From Anaeromyces robustus (taxonomy: Eukaryota > Neocallimastigomycota > Neocallimastigomycetes > Neocallimastigales > Neocallimastigaceae), in the NCBI GenBank assembly GCA_002104895.1, contig MCFG01000506.1, forward strand, positions 1 through 40,091: a DNA stretch of 40,091 bases, in the 5' to 3' direction. The stretch's first letter is position 1. Every line of letters starts with the position of its first letter. Shown piece after piece: positions 39,275 through 40,091 of the stretch. The translations under genes and the position numbers were made by a program. The notes under the pieces are model-generated. The model was not told the origin of the DNA. It was given only the letters and a program-made list of their open reading frames with translations, and ran no database searches.

Positions 39275-40091
39275 TTATTTTTTATTAAATTCCTTAAGAA
39301 GTTGATCACAGTTCAGATTTTCGACAGGTTCCCAAGAAGCTTCAGATATAGGGTAGCCTTTCCATTTGATTAAATATTGAGTTTTTCCATAATACTTTCT
39401 CTTGTCGAGTATTTCTTCTACTTCATATTCTTGCTCGTCGTTAATTATTATGGGAGGTGGAGCAGGAGGGTTTCTATTAAATCTATCTTCGTAATATGGC
39501 TCTAAGCTAGAAACATGAACTACTGGATGTATCTTGATTGTTTTTGGTAATTCTAATTTATAAGAAACTTCAGAAATTTTTTCTAAAATTTTGTAGGGTC
39601 CTAATTTTCTGGGTTTAAATTTTTTATTGCCTTTGTGGATTATTAGTGAGCTGTCCAACCATACTTTATCACCAGTTTTAAATTCAGGAGGTTTGGATCT
39701 ACGTTTATCTGCTTGTAGTTTCTGTGTTTCTATAGCCTTTTTCAGGTTTTCTTTTAGTTTCTTGTTTAGGTCTACGAAGTCTTTTGTCATTTCTTCGGTT
39801 CTGGGAATACAAGTTTGATCTGGAATTACTGGAGAGTGTCTTGGGTGATATCCATAATTGAGATAAAATGGTGAGAAGCCAGTTGAGTCTTGTAAAGAAT
39901 TGTTGTAACTAAATTCAGCGAGGCAAAGAAATTGATTCCAATTTGTTCCTTTATAGTTGGTGAAGCATCTTAGATATTGTTCTATAACGGAGTTCACCCT
40001 CTCCGTTTGCCCATTTGATTGGTGATGATAAGGTGAAGAGAATTTTAAGTCAATATTGAAAGATTTACAGAGAGATTTCCAGAATTTAGAG
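39275..40091 (-). CDS. G4 integrase, C-terminal half with chromodomain (partial)
   Basis: The frame is open to the right edge. It shows the end of the catalytic core ([17 protein letters not shown], with the catalytic E in GQTER), the [28 protein letters not shown] block, the GPY/F-type module ([33 protein letters not shown]), and a canonical chromodomain at the C-terminus ([33 protein letters not shown]), ending at the stop at 39275. The aromatic residues Y, W and W of the methyl-lysine cage are at the expected places. Its chromodomain is much closer to the classic form than that of G1. Its N-terminal half is outside the window. Confidence 0.9.
   Translation of the reverse strand, partial: SKFWKSLCKSFNIDLKFSSPYHHQSNGQTERVNSVIEQYLRCFTNYKGTNWNQFLCLAEFSYNNSLQDSTGFSPFYLNYGYHPRHSPVIPDQTCIPRTEEMTKDFVDLNKKLKENLKKAIETQKLQADKRRSKPPEFKTGDKVWLDSSLIIHKGNKKFKPRKLGPYKILEKISEVSYKLELPKTIKIHPVVHVSSLEPYYEDRFNRNPPAPPPIIINDEQEYEVEEILDKRKYYGKTQYLIKWKGYPISEASWEPVENLNCDQLLKEFNKK

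Larger units (their letters stand above)
38717..40091 (-). mobile_element. Chromodomain gypsy G4, 3' end (runs off the window)
   Basis: On the minus strand: integrase C-terminal half with chromodomain, 75-bp untranslated stretch, PPT, and 3' LTR (39189 to 38717). The rest lies beyond the right edge. The visible integrase frame is open, so the element may be fairly young. It was inserted into G3; the left flank is TTGTC (38712-38716), and its partner is outside the window. Confidence 0.85.

Overview
The window is very AT-rich eukaryotic DNA (by eye about four fifths A+T, with long A/T-only runs) and consists almost entirely of transposable elements. The density of Ty3/gypsy and Ty1/copia elements, the asparagine-rich low-complexity protein tails, the chromodomain integrases and one GTATGT-type 5' splice site suit an AT-rich fungus, such as an anaerobic gut fungus (Neocallimastigomycota). 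That assignment is inference; no host gene identifies the organism. I see no intact host gene, no rRNA and no canonical tRNA.

Layout. 0-4.2 kb: an unclassified dispersed repeat (R1), then interleaved LTR pieces, including a 1.2-kb solo LTR with a 5-bp target duplication (TSD). 4.2-7.1 kb: two related Mutator-like (MULE) DNA transposons with transposase remnants; the second is complete at its ends, has a 9-bp TSD, and lies inside an LTR. 7.5-9.5 kb: a broken gypsy element (minus strand) carrying a solo LTR. 9.5-10.9 kb: an old decayed gypsy 3' end. 11.4 kb: a possible relic of a host secreted-protein gene. 12.1 kb: a perfect-looking foldback element. 15-17.3 kb: a decayed gypsy-like polyprotein (minus strand). 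18.0 kb: a short GC-rich structured island. 18.6-19.4 kb: another R1 copy with a large inverted repeat. 20.4-34.1 kb: one broken copia element that hosts five other insertions: a MULE derivative, a near-complete chromovirus-type gypsy (24175-31777, LTRs 694 bp and nearly identical, TSD TAAAA, itself carrying a solo LTR), two solo LTRs, and finally a second gypsy that cuts it at 34087. 34.1-38.7 kb: that second gypsy (plus strand, broken), cut in turn at 38717 by a chromodomain gypsy (minus strand) that runs off the right edge.

Two themes stand out. First, both gypsy elements whose 5' LTR and leader can be read have 11-12 nt directly after the 5' LTR that are complementary to an LTR stretch starting 38-40 nt downstream of the TATA box. 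This is the arrangement expected for Tf1/sushi-type self-priming rather than tRNA priming. Second, one LTR family (three copies with TSD proof, one long variant and relics) carries a tRNA-like RNA polymerase III promoter (box A, box B, T-run) 35 nt inside its 5' end. The 3' LTR of the unrelated chromodomain gypsy at the right edge carries a different tRNA-like module at nearly the same place. This resembles, in principle, the 5S-bearing LTRs of plant Cassandra elements, but with tRNA-like modules. All retroelements are treated here as fossils.
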